A stretch of DNA of 64,000 nt from Singulisphaera sp. GP187 (GTDB lineage Bacteria; Planctomycetota; Phycisphaerae; Phycisphaerales; SM1A02), in assembly GCA_945871915.1 (NCBI GenBank), contig CAMBXO010000012.1, forward strand, positions 1 to 64,000, read 5' to 3'. How positions within the stretch are numbered: position 1 is the first letter of the stretch; every line of letters begins with the position of its first letter. Shown in pieces: positions 41,434-53,026 of the stretch. The notes under the pieces are model-generated. The model saw only the letters and a program-made list of their open reading frames with translations, did no database searches and was not told the origin of the DNA. A program made the position numbers and the translations under genes.

Positions 41434-42237
41434 ATGATTCAAAAACTTGTGCAATCCACGATCGTTTTCACTCTGGCGTTTGCCGCCTCATGTGCCAGCA
41501 CGCCTGCCGCCTCCACCGCGCCCGCTGACAAACCAGCGACCGAAGTGGCCGCGTCCACGCCGGCACCCAAGGCTGCTGAGTCGGCCAAGCCAGTCGAAAC
41601 GCCAAAGCCTGTTGTGGCCGAGGCGACCTCAGCCGCACCCGCGGCTCCCGCCTGCAAGGGGTATGTCAAGATGGTGACCAGCAAGGGCGACATCGTGATT
41701 GAACTTGACGGCGAGAAAGCACCGATCTCAACCGCCAATTTTCTTGCCTATGTGAACAAGGGGCAATACGACAAGACCATCTTCCATCGCGTGATTAAGG
41801 ATTTCATGGTTCAAGGTGGTGGCTTCGATCTCACCCTGACCGAAAAATCAACTGGCGCGCCGATCGTAAACGAGGGCACCAACGGACTCTGCAATGCCAG
41901 AGGCACCATTGCCATGGCTCGCACGAATGATCCCAACAGTGCCACGTCGCAGTTTTATATCAATGTTGTGAACAACACGATGCTGGATTCGCGACCCGGA
42001 CGACCCGGTTACGCCGTCTTTGGCAAAGTGATTGACGGCATGCAGGTGGTCGATGCCATTCGCGCCGTGCCGACTGGACGCAAGATGGCCACGACTCGCG
42101 GCGGGCAAAGCAAGATGGGTGATGTTCCCACTGACACGGTTGAAATCACTTCAATCGTTCAGATTGCCGCACCAAGCGGTGGAGCAGCGGCGCCAACTTC
42201 GGCTGCCGTGCCTGCGGCCACCAAGCCCGGCATGTGA
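41434..42237 (+). CDS. Lipoprotein cyclophilin-type peptidyl-prolyl isomerase
   Basis: 267 residues, AGGAGA about eight bases upstream of the ATG. Type II signal with lipobox AASC (Cys20), an Ala/Pro/Thr-rich linker (21-72), then a cyclophilin domain: FLAYVNKGQYDKTIFHRVI with the catalytic FHR, FMVQGGGF, TIAMARTNDPNSATSQFYI and YAVFGKVIDGMQVVDAI. The domain is about 165 residues, typical of bacterial PpiA/PpiB. It speeds prolyl isomerisation in the periplasm while anchored to a membrane. An Ala-rich tail follows. The gene is divergent from the CcsBA fusion by 16 bases and ends at a strong hairpin. Confidence 0.88.
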   Translation: MIQKLVQSTIVFTLAFAASCASTPAASTAPADKPATEVAASTPAPKAAESAKPVETPKPVVAEATSAAPAAPACKGYVKMVTSKGDIVIELDGEKAPISTANFLAYVNKGQYDKTIFHRVIKDFMVQGGGFDLTLTEKSTGAPIVNEGTNGLCNARGTIAMARTNDPNSATSQFYINVVNNTMLDSRPGRPGYAVFGKVIDGMQVVDAIRAVPTGRKMATTRGGQSKMGDVPTDTVEITSIVQIAAPSGGAAAPTSAAVPAATKPGM

Positions 42238-42244
42238 AGTGGCT

Positions 42245-42300
42245 GCCATCATGACCCAAGGTGCTCCGTGCTTGCATGGAGCACCTTGGGTCGTGATGGC
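42245..42300. terminator. 23-bp-stem hairpin between convergent genes
   Basis: Arms 42245-42267 and 42278-42300 pair over 23 bases, with one G-U wobble in RNA and a ten-base loop. The cyclophilin gene ends eight bases before and the ligA stop lies ten bases after. No U-run follows on either strand, so it may act as a bidirectional terminator, an mRNA-protecting structure or a Rho-linked stop. Confidence 0.7.
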
Positions 42301-42309
42301 AACTTTCGA

Positions 42310-44642
<2,333 letters not shown>

Positions 44643-44647
44643 AACGA

Positions 44648-45469
44648 TTACAGCATAGGTTCAAGGAAGGCCCGGGCGGATGCAACTTCTTCCACTCGTC
44701 GGTCACCGCCCTCTCGCTCAATCACTACGGAAACGCCCGTGGAAAGTGAACGAACGACGGACATGAACTCGGTCCATGGCACTTCTCCCTCACCGAGCGG
44801 GGTCTCTTTTCCCCATGCACCGGATTGCGCACTCGCATGTGCATCTTTGGCATGCACTTGACGCACCCACGGATGAAGAATGGCCAAAGCCTGCATGGGA
44901 TTTCCCGCGCCGTAGAGCAACATATTGGCTGGATCAAAATTGACACCCGCCGTGGGGCGATTGATTTCATGGAGCGCCTCAAGCAGGTGTTCCGCACGCT
45001 CCTGCCCTGTCTCGAATGCCACTCGCACTCCGGACGCTTGAAAGAGATCAATCAAGATTTGAAGGCGCTGCCTCATGATCGCACGCTGCGGATCGGATTG
45101 GTCATGCGGAAGGCAACCGCCATGAAAGGACACCAGCGAAACTCCGGCGCGTGAAGCAAGTTCCGCTACGCGTGCAGCCAACTGTTGATTCTGCACCCAC
45201 GTTGCGTCCGGCCGCACGCCACCCGTGGCTCGAATACTTGCAATGGTTGAGTAATCCTCGCCGCGCGGTCTCATCATGCCGCTTGCAATCACCATGCCGG
45301 CATCGGTCAATCGCTGCGTCGCATCCTTCCAGATTTCGGGCGCATCCACCAACGGTGTGAAGTCCAATTGAACGGCCTTCATTCCCGATTGCTTCATGCG
45401 CTCGACTAATTGAGCGGGGTCAGATGGTCGAAGGCTCCAGCTACATACCGCAAGGCATCGACTTGACAT
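44648..45469 (-). CDS. Sugar phosphate isomerase/epimerase-like protein
   Basis: 273 residues from ATG 45469 (MSSRCLAVCSW); a longer frame from 45508 is possible. It is a xylose-isomerase-like TIM barrel: MKAVQLDFTP, VSLVSFHGGCLP, VRVAFETGQERAEHLLEAL with the metal-ligand Glu, TAGVNFDPANMLLYGAGNP with the Asp/Asn pair, VRQVHAKDAH and VVIEREGGDRR at the end. These are the metal-ligand strands of the AP_endonuc_2 family; members isomerise or epimerise ketoses. The substrate cannot be read from sequence. It is cytoplasmic. It lies just upstream of the FmdB-like gene on the same strand and diverges from the DUF4442 gene. Confidence 0.82.
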   Translation of the reverse strand: MSSRCLAVCSWSLRPSDPAQLVERMKQSGMKAVQLDFTPLVDAPEIWKDATQRLTDAGMVIASGMMRPRGEDYSTIASIRATGGVRPDATWVQNQQLAARVAELASRAGVSLVSFHGGCLPHDQSDPQRAIMRQRLQILIDLFQASGVRVAFETGQERAEHLLEALHEINRPTAGVNFDPANMLLYGAGNPMQALAILHPWVRQVHAKDAHASAQSGAWGKETPLGEGEVPWTEFMSVVRSLSTGVSVVIEREGGDRRVEEVASARAFLEPML

Positions 45470-45528
45470 GGCATGAAGGTAGCGAAACCCACTGGAAATG
45501 AGATGCATTCTGCCCCTACCATGGTCCA

Positions 45529-46119
45529 ATGCCCGCGACCGATGCCCCAACCGAAGTGCAGCCCGAGGTCGCGCAGCGTCGAACATTCAGCGAAACATGC
45601 GAGGCATTTATTAGCCGACTGAGTACGCGCAACTGGTTCTGGCAAAAAGTGTGCAGTCTGATCTGGCTTCCCTATGCCTTTCGAAGCGGGATCACCTTGC
45701 GACGGGCCGGTGAAAATCGTTTCACCGCCGTCTTGCCATTCAATCGTGGCAATCGCAATTGGTACAACGCCATGGCGGGCGCGGCGTTGTTAGGAAATAG
45801 TGAGGTGGCCGCCGGTCTCTTTTTGTTTGGCCGCGTTGGCAGCGATTACATCGTGGTGTGCAAACGCATGGAGTATCGGTTCCTTCGGCCATGCGTGGGG
45901 CCTGCGGTGTACGACATTGTTCCCAAGGCCGATCTGGATGAACTCGTTCGAAATGGCCGTGAATTCAACATTGATCTGGAAATGGATATTCGCCAGCAGA
46001 TGAAGGATCACGGCAAAAAGCGGCGCGTGGGCAAGTGCCTGATCACCTTTCATTGCACTCCAAAGAGCATGATGAAGGCTCGGTCGCTTCGCAAACTCCT
46101 TTCGCTTCGGGGTGATTGA
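45529..46119 (+). CDS. DUF4442 hotdog-fold (thioesterase-like) protein
   Basis: 196 residues. The core FNRGNRNWYNAMAGAALLGNSEVAAG and LFLFGRVGSDYIVVCKRMEYRFLRPC fits DUF4442 (hotdog fold, PaaI/YiiD-like), where N-x-x-G-T/M-AGA-type residues bind acyl-CoA. The C-terminal tail is basic (GKKRRVGKCLITFHC, then RSLRKLLSLRG). A function in acyl-CoA hydrolysis is the family expectation, not proven. No signal or membrane segment. The downstream membrane-protein frame overlaps its stop by eight bases. Confidence 0.75.
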   Translation: MPATDAPTEVQPEVAQRRTFSETCEAFISRLSTRNWFWQKVCSLIWLPYAFRSGITLRRAGENRFTAVLPFNRGNRNWYNAMAGAALLGNSEVAAGLFLFGRVGSDYIVVCKRMEYRFLRPCVGPAVYDIVPKADLDELVRNGREFNIDLEMDIRQQMKDHGKKRRVGKCLITFHCTPKSMMKARSLRKLLSLRGD

Positions 46120-47383
46120 CCCGTTTCGGGCATTGGACAGACCGATGGCGACTGGGCATGCTTCCCGCATGCGTCGCGCCCTTGAGACAACAGGATGGGG
46201 TCTCTATCTGGCCAGCAGCTGGACATGGTGCATCGGAATGTTTCTGCCCATCCTGCTGCTCCGCTGGTGGGGTTGGCCTGGATTCTTTGCGTTTGCAATT
46301 CCAAATGTGTTGGGATGCATGCTCTTTGGATATGTGCTGACACCCCAAACAAGTCGAATGTGGTGTGAACGCTTTGCCAAACCCATGAGATGGTTTGCGT
46401 GGGCCACGATTGCGTTTCAAGCATGGTTCTTAGTGTGGGCCACCACCGGAATTCCAACGGCCTCTGGTCTTGCAAGTGTGGTGCCAATCATCGCGTTCGT
46501 GTTTCTCTTTTTCCCCGGCGGAAAAAGATTCTGGATCGGAGCAGGATCGTTGGCCTTTCTGGCAAGCATGGTGCTGTTCGCAGTCAATGGAATGGGATCG
46601 CTCGCGGTTGAAGCGCCCGCGGGATCACTTTCAATGGCAAGTCTTGCCTTCGCGGCTCCATGTATCAGCTTTGGATTTCTCCTGTGCCCCTATCTGGATC
46701 CCACCTTTCATCGAGCGCTGCAGCAAAGTCCAAGTCGTCACAGCTTTGCGGTGTTTGGCATTGCATTTCTGCTGCAACTTCTCTTTGCTGCCAGCACCTT
46801 TGACAATCGAATTGGCGGGCCCCATGTCACCTCCGCGATCTGGATGCAATGGATGATGCAGACCGGCTTCACCATGTGCGCGCTCGTTGCGGTCACCGGA
46901 CCGATTGCTCGAAGTGTCTGGGCCTCTGCACCGGTGGATCCGATGGATCTGTTGATGAAAGCCTCCATGACGCGCCGAATGGTGTGGCTTGTAGGGGTTC
47001 CCGCAATGGCTGCGGTTCTCGGCCCCATTCTGCTGCAAGTGATGACCATTGCCACAAAGGCCAACCCAATCCTGATGCCAGCAGCAGACTTACTGCACAA
47101 CGGTGATGTCACGGACTGGTCGGCCGGTGAGGCAACCTATTTGCGGTGGCTCGGTTTGTTTGGCGTGGTGTTCCCCGGGTGGCTGGCCTTGCGGCTTCGA
47201 GGACGCTCGACGGCGACCACATGGGGAACGCTCCTATTTGCCGCGGCCCTTGCCGATCAGGGCATGGTGGGTGCGAGAACCTACTTGTTGTTGATCTCCT
47301 GCGGGGTCATTTTGATCGTGGCGTTCCTTCCGAGCCAGCCGAGGAATGAAACCAATGAAATAGTCCCTGCGGATTCCCGTTAG
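46112..47383 (+). CDS. Multi-pass membrane protein of unknown function
   Basis: 423 residues from a GTG at 46112, or 412 from ATG 46145, which gives a more usual N-terminus. About ten hydrophobic helices with little loop sequence, for example SWTWCIGMFLPILLLRWWG, GFFAFAIPNVLGCMLFGYVL, VVPIIAFVFLFF and LLISCGVILIVAFLP. The motif RMWCERFAKPMRW lies in the first cytoplasmic loop. Some hydrophobic-helix order recalls sodium-symporter-like or acyltransferase-like proteins, but no signature residues decide it; family unknown. It is co-directional with DUF4442 and followed by DUF1800 after 17 bases. Confidence 0.6.
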   Translation: MIDPFRALDRPMATGHASRMRRALETTGWGLYLASSWTWCIGMFLPILLLRWWGWPGFFAFAIPNVLGCMLFGYVLTPQTSRMWCERFAKPMRWFAWATIAFQAWFLVWATTGIPTASGLASVVPIIAFVFLFFPGGKRFWIGAGSLAFLASMVLFAVNGMGSLAVEAPAGSLSMASLAFAAPCISFGFLLCPYLDPTFHRALQQSPSRHSFAVFGIAFLLQLLFAASTFDNRIGGPHVTSAIWMQWMMQTGFTMCALVAVTGPIARSVWASAPVDPMDLLMKASMTRRMVWLVGVPAMAAVLGPILLQVMTIATKANPILMPAADLLHNGDVTDWSAGEATYLRWLGLFGVVFPGWLALRLRGRSTATTWGTLLFAAALADQGMVGARTYLLLISCGVILIVAFLPSQPRNETNEIVPADSR

Positions 47384-47400
47384 CCACCCGGCATTTCACC

Positions 47401-48900
47401 ATGAAACTCTCCAAAGAACTCAAACCTCTGGACGCAACGGACTTCAATTCCGATTGCGCTCGCCACCTGCTCAATCGAGCTGGGTTTGGTGGCACGCCCG
47501 AGCAGGTGCAGGCCCTGACCGATCTTGGATTGGTCAAAGCCGTCAATCTGCTGGTGGAATTTGAAGGCCGTACCTATGCGGACAAGGGGGCGGAGGAATT
47601 TGATAAGGACATCATGCGGCCGCCCACGGATCAGGAACGGCAAGCCCGAATTGCTGCGCGTCGATCCAACGATCAGGCTGCACTCGATAAGTTCGAACGC
47701 GAGCGCAATCGGCAACAGGGTGAAGATCGTGAACAGATTCGCGACATGCAGAAGTGGTGGCTGCAACGCATGATCGAGACGCCCCGCCCGCTTGAGGAAA
47801 AAATGACACTCTTTTGGCACGGGCACTTTGCCAATGGCTATCGAACGGTGGAAGAAAGCTGGAACATGTTTCAGCAGAACCAACTCTTTCGACAGTTTGC
47901 CACCGGGAACTTTGCCCACTTGGTACGCAAAGTCATCCGCGATCCTGCCATGATCAAGTATTTGGACAACGATGAAAATAGAAAGGGTCGAGCCAACGAA
48001 AACCTTGCACGCGAACTGATGGAGTTGTTCACGCTTGGCGAGGGCCGCGGGTACACCGAGAACGACATCAAGGAGGGCGCTCGCGCACTCACGGGCCTTT
48101 CGCTGCGAGATAACGATTCCTACTTTGATGCGTCCACCCACGACGACGGAAGCAAGACCATCTTTGGCTACACCGGCGCATTCGATGGTGACGGATTCGT
48201 GAATCTGATTCTGGCACGCAAAGAGTGCCCAGAGTTCATCTGCACCAAGCTCTATCGCTTCTTCGTCAACGACTCGCCCGGAGAATTTTCCAAAACGCAA
48301 AAGGCATTCGTTGCAGAACTTTCTTCGCTCTTTGTCGCCAAGAAAGGTGAACTGAAGCCTGTTCTCAAGGCTCTCTTTAGCAGCGAACACTTTCACCACC
48401 CGGCCAATCGAGCCGCCATCATCAAGAGTCCCATTCAACTGATCGTGCAATCGGTTCGACAGTTCCACTCGCCCATTCGTTCCCTGAGCGTGCTCAACAG
48501 TGCCTCAGACTTGATGGGGCAACAACTCTTCCAACCACCCAATGTCAAAGGCTGGGATGGCGGCCGCGGATGGATCAACACCAGCACCCTGTTCACTCGG
48601 CAAAACCTGATGGTGTATCTGCTCACAGGCCGCAGTCCCAAGTCCCAAGAATGGGAAGTGAACAAGGACGGCTTTGATGCCACACATCTTGTGGCCGCTG
48701 CGAAAAAACCTGATGGCAGCGTGTCCATGGAAGATGGCATCGCATGGCTGTTGCGGTGTTCGCTTGCCACGCCACCTCAGACCGAACGCGTGGCCGATGT
48801 TCTGACAAGTCTTCGCAGCCGCAATGTTCCGCTGGACAATCATGGTGTCATTGAGGCACTCTGTCTCATTACCGCAATTCCCGAGTATCAGCTTTGCTAA
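47401..48900 (+). CDS. DUF1800 protein
   Basis: 499 residues. Family hallmarks: DCARHLLNRAGFGGTPEQVQAL at the start (HLLNRAGFG is diagnostic), LTLFWHGHFANG-like MTLFWHGHFANGYRTVEES, RRKFCxN-like NENLARELMELFTLGEGRGYTENDI, and AKIWFVNDSP-like YRFFVNDSP, ending in VKGWDGGRGWINTSTLFTR. It is almost always paired with DUF1501, as here (next gene 11 bases on). Planctomycetes carry many such pairs, thought to act at the cell surface or in polymer use; the reaction is unknown. No signal peptide is evident; export may depend on the DUF1501 partner. Confidence 0.85.
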   Translation: MKLSKELKPLDATDFNSDCARHLLNRAGFGGTPEQVQALTDLGLVKAVNLLVEFEGRTYADKGAEEFDKDIMRPPTDQERQARIAARRSNDQAALDKFERERNRQQGEDREQIRDMQKWWLQRMIETPRPLEEKMTLFWHGHFANGYRTVEESWNMFQQNQLFRQFATGNFAHLVRKVIRDPAMIKYLDNDENRKGRANENLARELMELFTLGEGRGYTENDIKEGARALTGLSLRDNDSYFDASTHDDGSKTIFGYTGAFDGDGFVNLILARKECPEFICTKLYRFFVNDSPGEFSKTQKAFVAELSSLFVAKKGELKPVLKALFSSEHFHHPANRAAIIKSPIQLIVQSVRQFHSPIRSLSVLNSASDLMGQQLFQPPNVKGWDGGRGWINTSTLFTRQNLMVYLLTGRSPKSQEWEVNKDGFDATHLVAAAKKPDGSVSMEDGIAWLLRCSLATPPQTERVADVLTSLRSRNVPLDNHGVIEALCLITAIPEYQLC

Positions 48901-48910
48901 AGGAGTCCTC

Positions 48911-50209
48911 ATGTTCGAACTGAACACCCCCTACTCACGCCGCCTGTTCATCCGCCACGGCGTGGCGCTGGCAAGTCTTGCCACCACCGTGCCGGCGTTC
49001 ATTCAAAACTCTGCCTTTGGTTTGGTGGCACAAGCGGCCAAGACGCCTGGCCTTGCCGGCATTCCGTCTGAACGCGTGCTGGTGATCGTTCAATTGGGTG
49101 GTGGCAACGACGGCCTGAACACGGTCGTTCCCTACGGAGCTGCAGAATATTTCAAGGCGCGACCCACCATTGGTATTCAGGCGCCAACTGGACAAGGACG
49201 CGGGCAGGCCGGTGCCGCACTTGAACTGGATTCAAAACTTGGAATTGGCTTGCATCCGTCACTTCGAGGTTTCAAAGAACTCATGGATGATGGGCAACTT
49301 GCGGTGCTTCAGGGAGTGGGTTACCCAAACCCCAATCGAAGCCACTTCACCAGCATGGACATTTGGCAGACCGCCAAGAGTGGTGGCAAAGGTGATGGAT
49401 GGATTGGTCGATACTTTGACAACACCTGCCAAGGCACACCATTTCCGGAAGGCGCCATCAGCATTGGTCGAACAGCGCCGCTGGCGATGGCTGGTTCCAT
49501 TCAGAAACCGATCAACTTTGAAAGTGCCGATCTGTTTCGGTGGATGGGAAATGATGTCGACAAGGGTATGGAGGCCAGTTACGAAAGCATGAATCGTGCG
49601 GGCGTTCTGCCGGAGACGCCTGAAAAGAGTCAAGCGGCTTTTCTGATGCGGACGGCGCTTGACGCGCAACTGAGCAGCGATCGAATCCGCGCGGCGGTGA
49701 ATCGGGAGCCGCTTACGCAGTGGCCCAACTCTGATCTGGCTCGTCAACTCAAAATGGTCGCCGCCATGATTCGAGATGGCATGCAAACGCGTGTGTACTA
49801 CACCAGCATCAGTGGCTTTGACACGCACGCCGGACAGTTGGGTGGCCATGCCCGCAATCTTCAACAGGTGGGTGATGCCCTGCTGGCATTTCAGAATGAA
49901 TTGAAATCGCAGCGAAATCAGGATCGCGTGCTCACGCTTGTCTTCAGCGAATTCGGCCGCCGTGTTTCGCAAAATGCAAGCGGTGGCACCGATCACGGAA
50001 CCGCGGCACCGTCCTTTTTGATTGGAACCAATGTGAAGCCCGGCGTGCATGGCAAGCACCCCAGTTTGACTGACCTCGACAACGGCGACTTGAAATTTAC
50101 GCAGGACTTCCGAAGTGTGTACGCAGCCGTTCTTGAAGATTGGCTCAAGACGCCGTCCGCCAAAATTCTGGGTGCCACGTACGCAAAAGCCAAAGTGCTC
50201 AAGGCGTAA
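48911..50209 (+). CDS. DUF1501 protein with Tat-type signal
   Basis: 432 residues from ATG 48911, with AAAGGAG seven bases upstream. The N-terminus has a Tat-type SRRLFIRHGVALASLATTVPAF. The body begins RVLVIVQLGGGNDGLNTVVPY (the LxxGGNDGLNT motif is diagnostic), followed by HFTSMDIWQTAKS and FSEFGRRVSQNASGGTDHGTAAP, which match the sulfatase/alkaline-phosphatase-like core of DUF1501; the GTDHG motif is a probable metal site. It is likely an exported hydrolase working with DUF1800. The end of the gene overlaps a short hairpin and converges with the DinG-like gene. Confidence 0.88.
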   Translation: MFELNTPYSRRLFIRHGVALASLATTVPAFIQNSAFGLVAQAAKTPGLAGIPSERVLVIVQLGGGNDGLNTVVPYGAAEYFKARPTIGIQAPTGQGRGQAGAALELDSKLGIGLHPSLRGFKELMDDGQLAVLQGVGYPNPNRSHFTSMDIWQTAKSGGKGDGWIGRYFDNTCQGTPFPEGAISIGRTAPLAMAGSIQKPINFESADLFRWMGNDVDKGMEASYESMNRAGVLPETPEKSQAAFLMRTALDAQLSSDRIRAAVNREPLTQWPNSDLARQLKMVAAMIRDGMQTRVYYTSISGFDTHAGQLGGHARNLQQVGDALLAFQNELKSQRNQDRVLTLVFSEFGRRVSQNASGGTDHGTAAPSFLIGTNVKPGVHGKHPSLTDLDNGDLKFTQDFRSVYAAVLEDWLKTPSAKILGATYAKAKVLKA

Positions 50210-50220
50210 TCCCCGCCTTG
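50200..50220. terminator. Possible bidirectional terminator hairpin
   Basis: CAAGGCG-TAATCCC-CGCCTTG forms a 7-bp stem around a seven-base loop at the end of the DUF1501 gene, five bases before the end of the convergent helicase gene. No T-run follows, so termination strength is uncertain. Confidence 0.4.
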
Positions 50221-50224
50221 GACA

Positions 50225-52243
50225 TCACGACTCTTGATACGGTGGATCGGATTCCTCATCGATCCATTCCGGCACAACGCCTTCGGGAAGCGCCTCAAGA
50301 AATGCACGGCCGTACGACTTGGTGGCAATGCGTGCGTCGAGCACCACCACATTGCCACGATCGGTGCTGCTTCGAATCAGACGACCGAAGCCTTGGCGAA
50401 ATCGCAGAATGGCTCGCGGTAACGTGTCCTGACGAAACGGATCGCCGCCGCTGGCGACCACCCGTTCGCTGCGAGCCTTGACCAGTGGCTTGTCAGGAGG
50501 GTCAAACGGCAATCGCGTGATAATGACATTGCGAAGACCCTCGCCGCGCACATCCACGCCTTGCCAAAAACTATTCACGCCAAACAGCACGCTTCGGGGA
50601 TCTTCGACAAATTGCTGCAGCATCATCGACCGCGGAAGTTGACGGTTTTGCACCAGCACGGCATGACCCGCTGCTCGCAACGACGGCTCCAGACGCTTGG
50701 CCAGATTCTCCATCGTGGTGGCGTTGGTAAACAACACAAACGCGCCACCGTCGGTTCGGTGAATCTGCGCCCGGATGCGATCTGCCAAGGCCTGCTCGTA
50801 TGCAGCATGGTTGGGTTCCGGCATGGTTCGATCGATCAGCAAGCGAACTTGATGCGCAAAATCAAAGGGGCTTCCAAGTTGTGCGCAGACGGCTCCGTCG
50901 AACCCAAGGCGCTGGCCCAAAAGCGAAAAGTCTCCTCGCGTGGTGGCCAGCGTGGCACTGGTCAGCGTGACAGAAATTGGTTTCGAAAAGAGTTGCTCGC
51001 TGAGAATCGGCGCAACATCCACCACCGCCGCCGCAAGCGTCATCATTGGGCGGCTACGGCTTCGGTGGTGCTTGCGACTTTCAATCCAATACACACAGCC
51101 GCCGAGGGATTGCGTGATCAATTGATCCGCACTGCGAGCGGCCATGTCTGCCCGCTCTGCATAAGCGTTCAGTTCAAATGCATCGGCCTCGTCCTCTGCT
51201 TGTTCCTTCAGCAATCGAAGCGACGCAGCAAGTTCCCACATGGGCTCACTCAAGCCATTGGGAATCGCATCGGGTGTGGTCACACGGCGCTCGCCAGCCC
51301 CATCGCCAGTTTTTCTGGACTGCATCAGCAAATCAATCGCCATGCCTTCCATGGCGTGTTCACACCGTTCCACCAGACGCATGGCCGCTTCCACCTGCAC
51401 CTCCGCGCCAGTCTTCAGACGCAATTGAGGTAAAAATCCTTTGCCACCATGTGCGAGCAACGCTCGAAGAAAGTGCTGTACAGCAGCTTCGGAAAGTTTG
51501 ATGCCAAAGTGCTCGCTGGCCACATCCTCCAGTTCGTGGGCTTCGTCCAGAATCACATGTTGGTAATCCGGCAACAAACCATGGCCACGCATTCGCAATG
51601 CGAGATCGCTGAAGAACAGCGCGTGATTGCAAATCAGCAGGTCGGCATTCTCCATTCGCCTGCGAGCGGATTGATAGAAACACTGGTCATAGGTTGGGCA
51701 CTTGCGACCCATGCAATTGTGTGAATCGCTCTGCGATTGCTCCCAGACTGCTTCACCGGGATGCACCGGAAGCGACCCAAGCGAACCATCCTGTGTGGTG
51801 GTTGACCACTCCTCCAGTTGATGGAGTGCGTGCCGCTCCGACTCATTGAAGAACAGGCGATCGTGACGCTTGCCCGCAAGTCGAAGCCGCCGCAAACTGA
51901 CATAGTTGTTCCGGCCCTTCACCAGGACCGCGCTAAATTCATCGGTGGCCACTGCACGCAACAGCGGAATGTCTCGGTCGATCAGTTGCTCCTGCAGACT
52001 GATGGTGTGCGTGGCCACCACCACGCGTTCACGCTTCTCCACAATGTGCCGGATCGCGGGAATGAGATAGGCGAAACTTTTCCCAACGCCCGTCCCCGCT
52101 TCGACCATCAAACGCCCCTTGCGCTGCAAAGTGTCCTCGACCAATCTTGCCATCTCCACTTGTTGAGGTCGGAACTCAAACCCCTGCAGGCGGCGAGCCA
52201 GTGGGCCGGTCTCGCTCAGGATGGAATGGGCTTCAAGTGACAC
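50225..52243 (-). CDS. DinG/XPD-type ATP-dependent helicase
   Basis: 672 residues. Motif I MVEAGTGVGKS (48-56), DEAH box VILDEAHELEDV near 235, motif V-VI FGVNSFWQGVDVRGEG and RLIRSSTDRGN. Fe-S ligand candidates C177, C182 and C188 have DinG spacing, but the first ligand position (KGRxNYxC) reads KGRNNYVS, so Ser replaces Cys there. One cysteine at 205 may substitute. The family unwinds DNA or RNA-DNA duplexes 5' to 3' in recombination and repair. It is downstream of rsmG on the minus strand, probably co-transcribed. Confidence 0.85.
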   Translation of the reverse strand: MSLEAHSILSETGPLARRLQGFEFRPQQVEMARLVEDTLQRKGRLMVEAGTGVGKSFAYLIPAIRHIVEKRERVVVATHTISLQEQLIDRDIPLLRAVATDEFSAVLVKGRNNYVSLRRLRLAGKRHDRLFFNESERHALHQLEEWSTTTQDGSLGSLPVHPGEAVWEQSQSDSHNCMGRKCPTYDQCFYQSARRRMENADLLICNHALFFSDLALRMRGHGLLPDYQHVILDEAHELEDVASEHFGIKLSEAAVQHFLRALLAHGGKGFLPQLRLKTGAEVQVEAAMRLVERCEHAMEGMAIDLLMQSRKTGDGAGERRVTTPDAIPNGLSEPMWELAASLRLLKEQAEDEADAFELNAYAERADMAARSADQLITQSLGGCVYWIESRKHHRSRSRPMMTLAAAVVDVAPILSEQLFSKPISVTLTSATLATTRGDFSLLGQRLGFDGAVCAQLGSPFDFAHQVRLLIDRTMPEPNHAAYEQALADRIRAQIHRTDGGAFVLFTNATTMENLAKRLEPSLRAAGHAVLVQNRQLPRSMMLQQFVEDPRSVLFGVNSFWQGVDVRGEGLRNVIITRLPFDPPDKPLVKARSERVVASGGDPFRQDTLPRAILRFRQGFGRLIRSSTDRGNVVVLDARIATKSYGRAFLEALPEGVVPEWIDEESDPPYQES

Positions 52244-52288
52244 AGGTTGCAGCGTAGTCGCACATGACTGGGCATTCGTCTGCCTGAC

Positions 52289-53026
52289 TCAGTCGCTTGA
52301 AAGATCCGTTGCCCCGAGTGGTTTGCGAGCCGGAAGCCCCTGATCGCGTGGGTAAATGCGTACGGTCTTGGCCATCTTTCGAATGGCCACAATGGTTCCC
52401 GTTGGAGTTCGAAGTGTGGTCTCCACCTCGCCCGAAAGTTCCTTCAGCGCACGAACCGCTTGTTTGAGTTCTTCAGGAGTCTTTTCGCCTTTCATCGCAA
52501 GCAGCAGACCGTTCACCTTCACCAGCGGCAAGGCCAGCTCAATCAAGGTTGCCAAGCCACCAACTGCTCGACAGACGGCGACATCAAAACTCTCTCGTAA
52601 GCCAAGCCGAAAGTCCGCCAACTCTTCGGCGCGCGCCAATCGAACGGTGACATTGGAAAGGTGAAGCAGGGCCACCACTTCTTCCAGAAATCTCGCCTTC
52701 TTTCCTACGCTCTCAACCAATGTGACCTGCACAGCGGGAAGTGCAATCGCTAACGGAATGCCGGGGAAACCACCGCCCGAACCCAAATCCACGACGGTGG
52801 CCGCGGATGCCGAAACAAGAAACGGCACCAGCGAAAGGCTGTCAGCGGCATGTCGTACCCACGCCTGCGCGGGATCTCGAATGCCGGTGAGATTGAACCG
52901 TTCATTGGCTTCAAGCAGCGCGTCCAAGTGAAGGGCGAGCTGCTCTTGATCACCCGGCTCAAGCTCAATGTGCTGCGCCGCGAGCGCGTCGTGAAATTCC
53001 TGTGGAGGTACACCAACGCGAGTCAT
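52289..53026 (-). CDS. rsmG: 16S rRNA (guanine-527-N7) methyltransferase
   Basis: 245 residues from ATG 53026, overlapping the rodA stop (ATGA); longer frames are rejected. SAM-binding motif VVDLGSGGGFPGIPLAI at about 76-92, FNLTGIRDPAQAWVRHAADSL before it, VESVGKKARFLEEVV after it, and CRAVGGLATLIELALPLVK: the RsmG pattern throughout. It methylates G527 of 16S rRNA using S-adenosylmethionine. Here it is coupled to cell-elongation genes (mrdA, rodA). In many bacteria rsmG lies with chromosome-partition genes, so this placement differs. Confidence 0.92.
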   Translation of the reverse strand: MTRVGVPPQEFHDALAAQHIELEPGDQEQLALHLDALLEANERFNLTGIRDPAQAWVRHAADSLSLVPFLVSASAATVVDLGSGGGFPGIPLAIALPAVQVTLVESVGKKARFLEEVVALLHLSNVTVRLARAEELADFRLGLRESFDVAVCRAVGGLATLIELALPLVKVNGLLLAMKGEKTPEELKQAVRALKELSGEVETTLRTPTGTIVAIRKMAKTVRIYPRDQGLPARKPLGATDLSSD

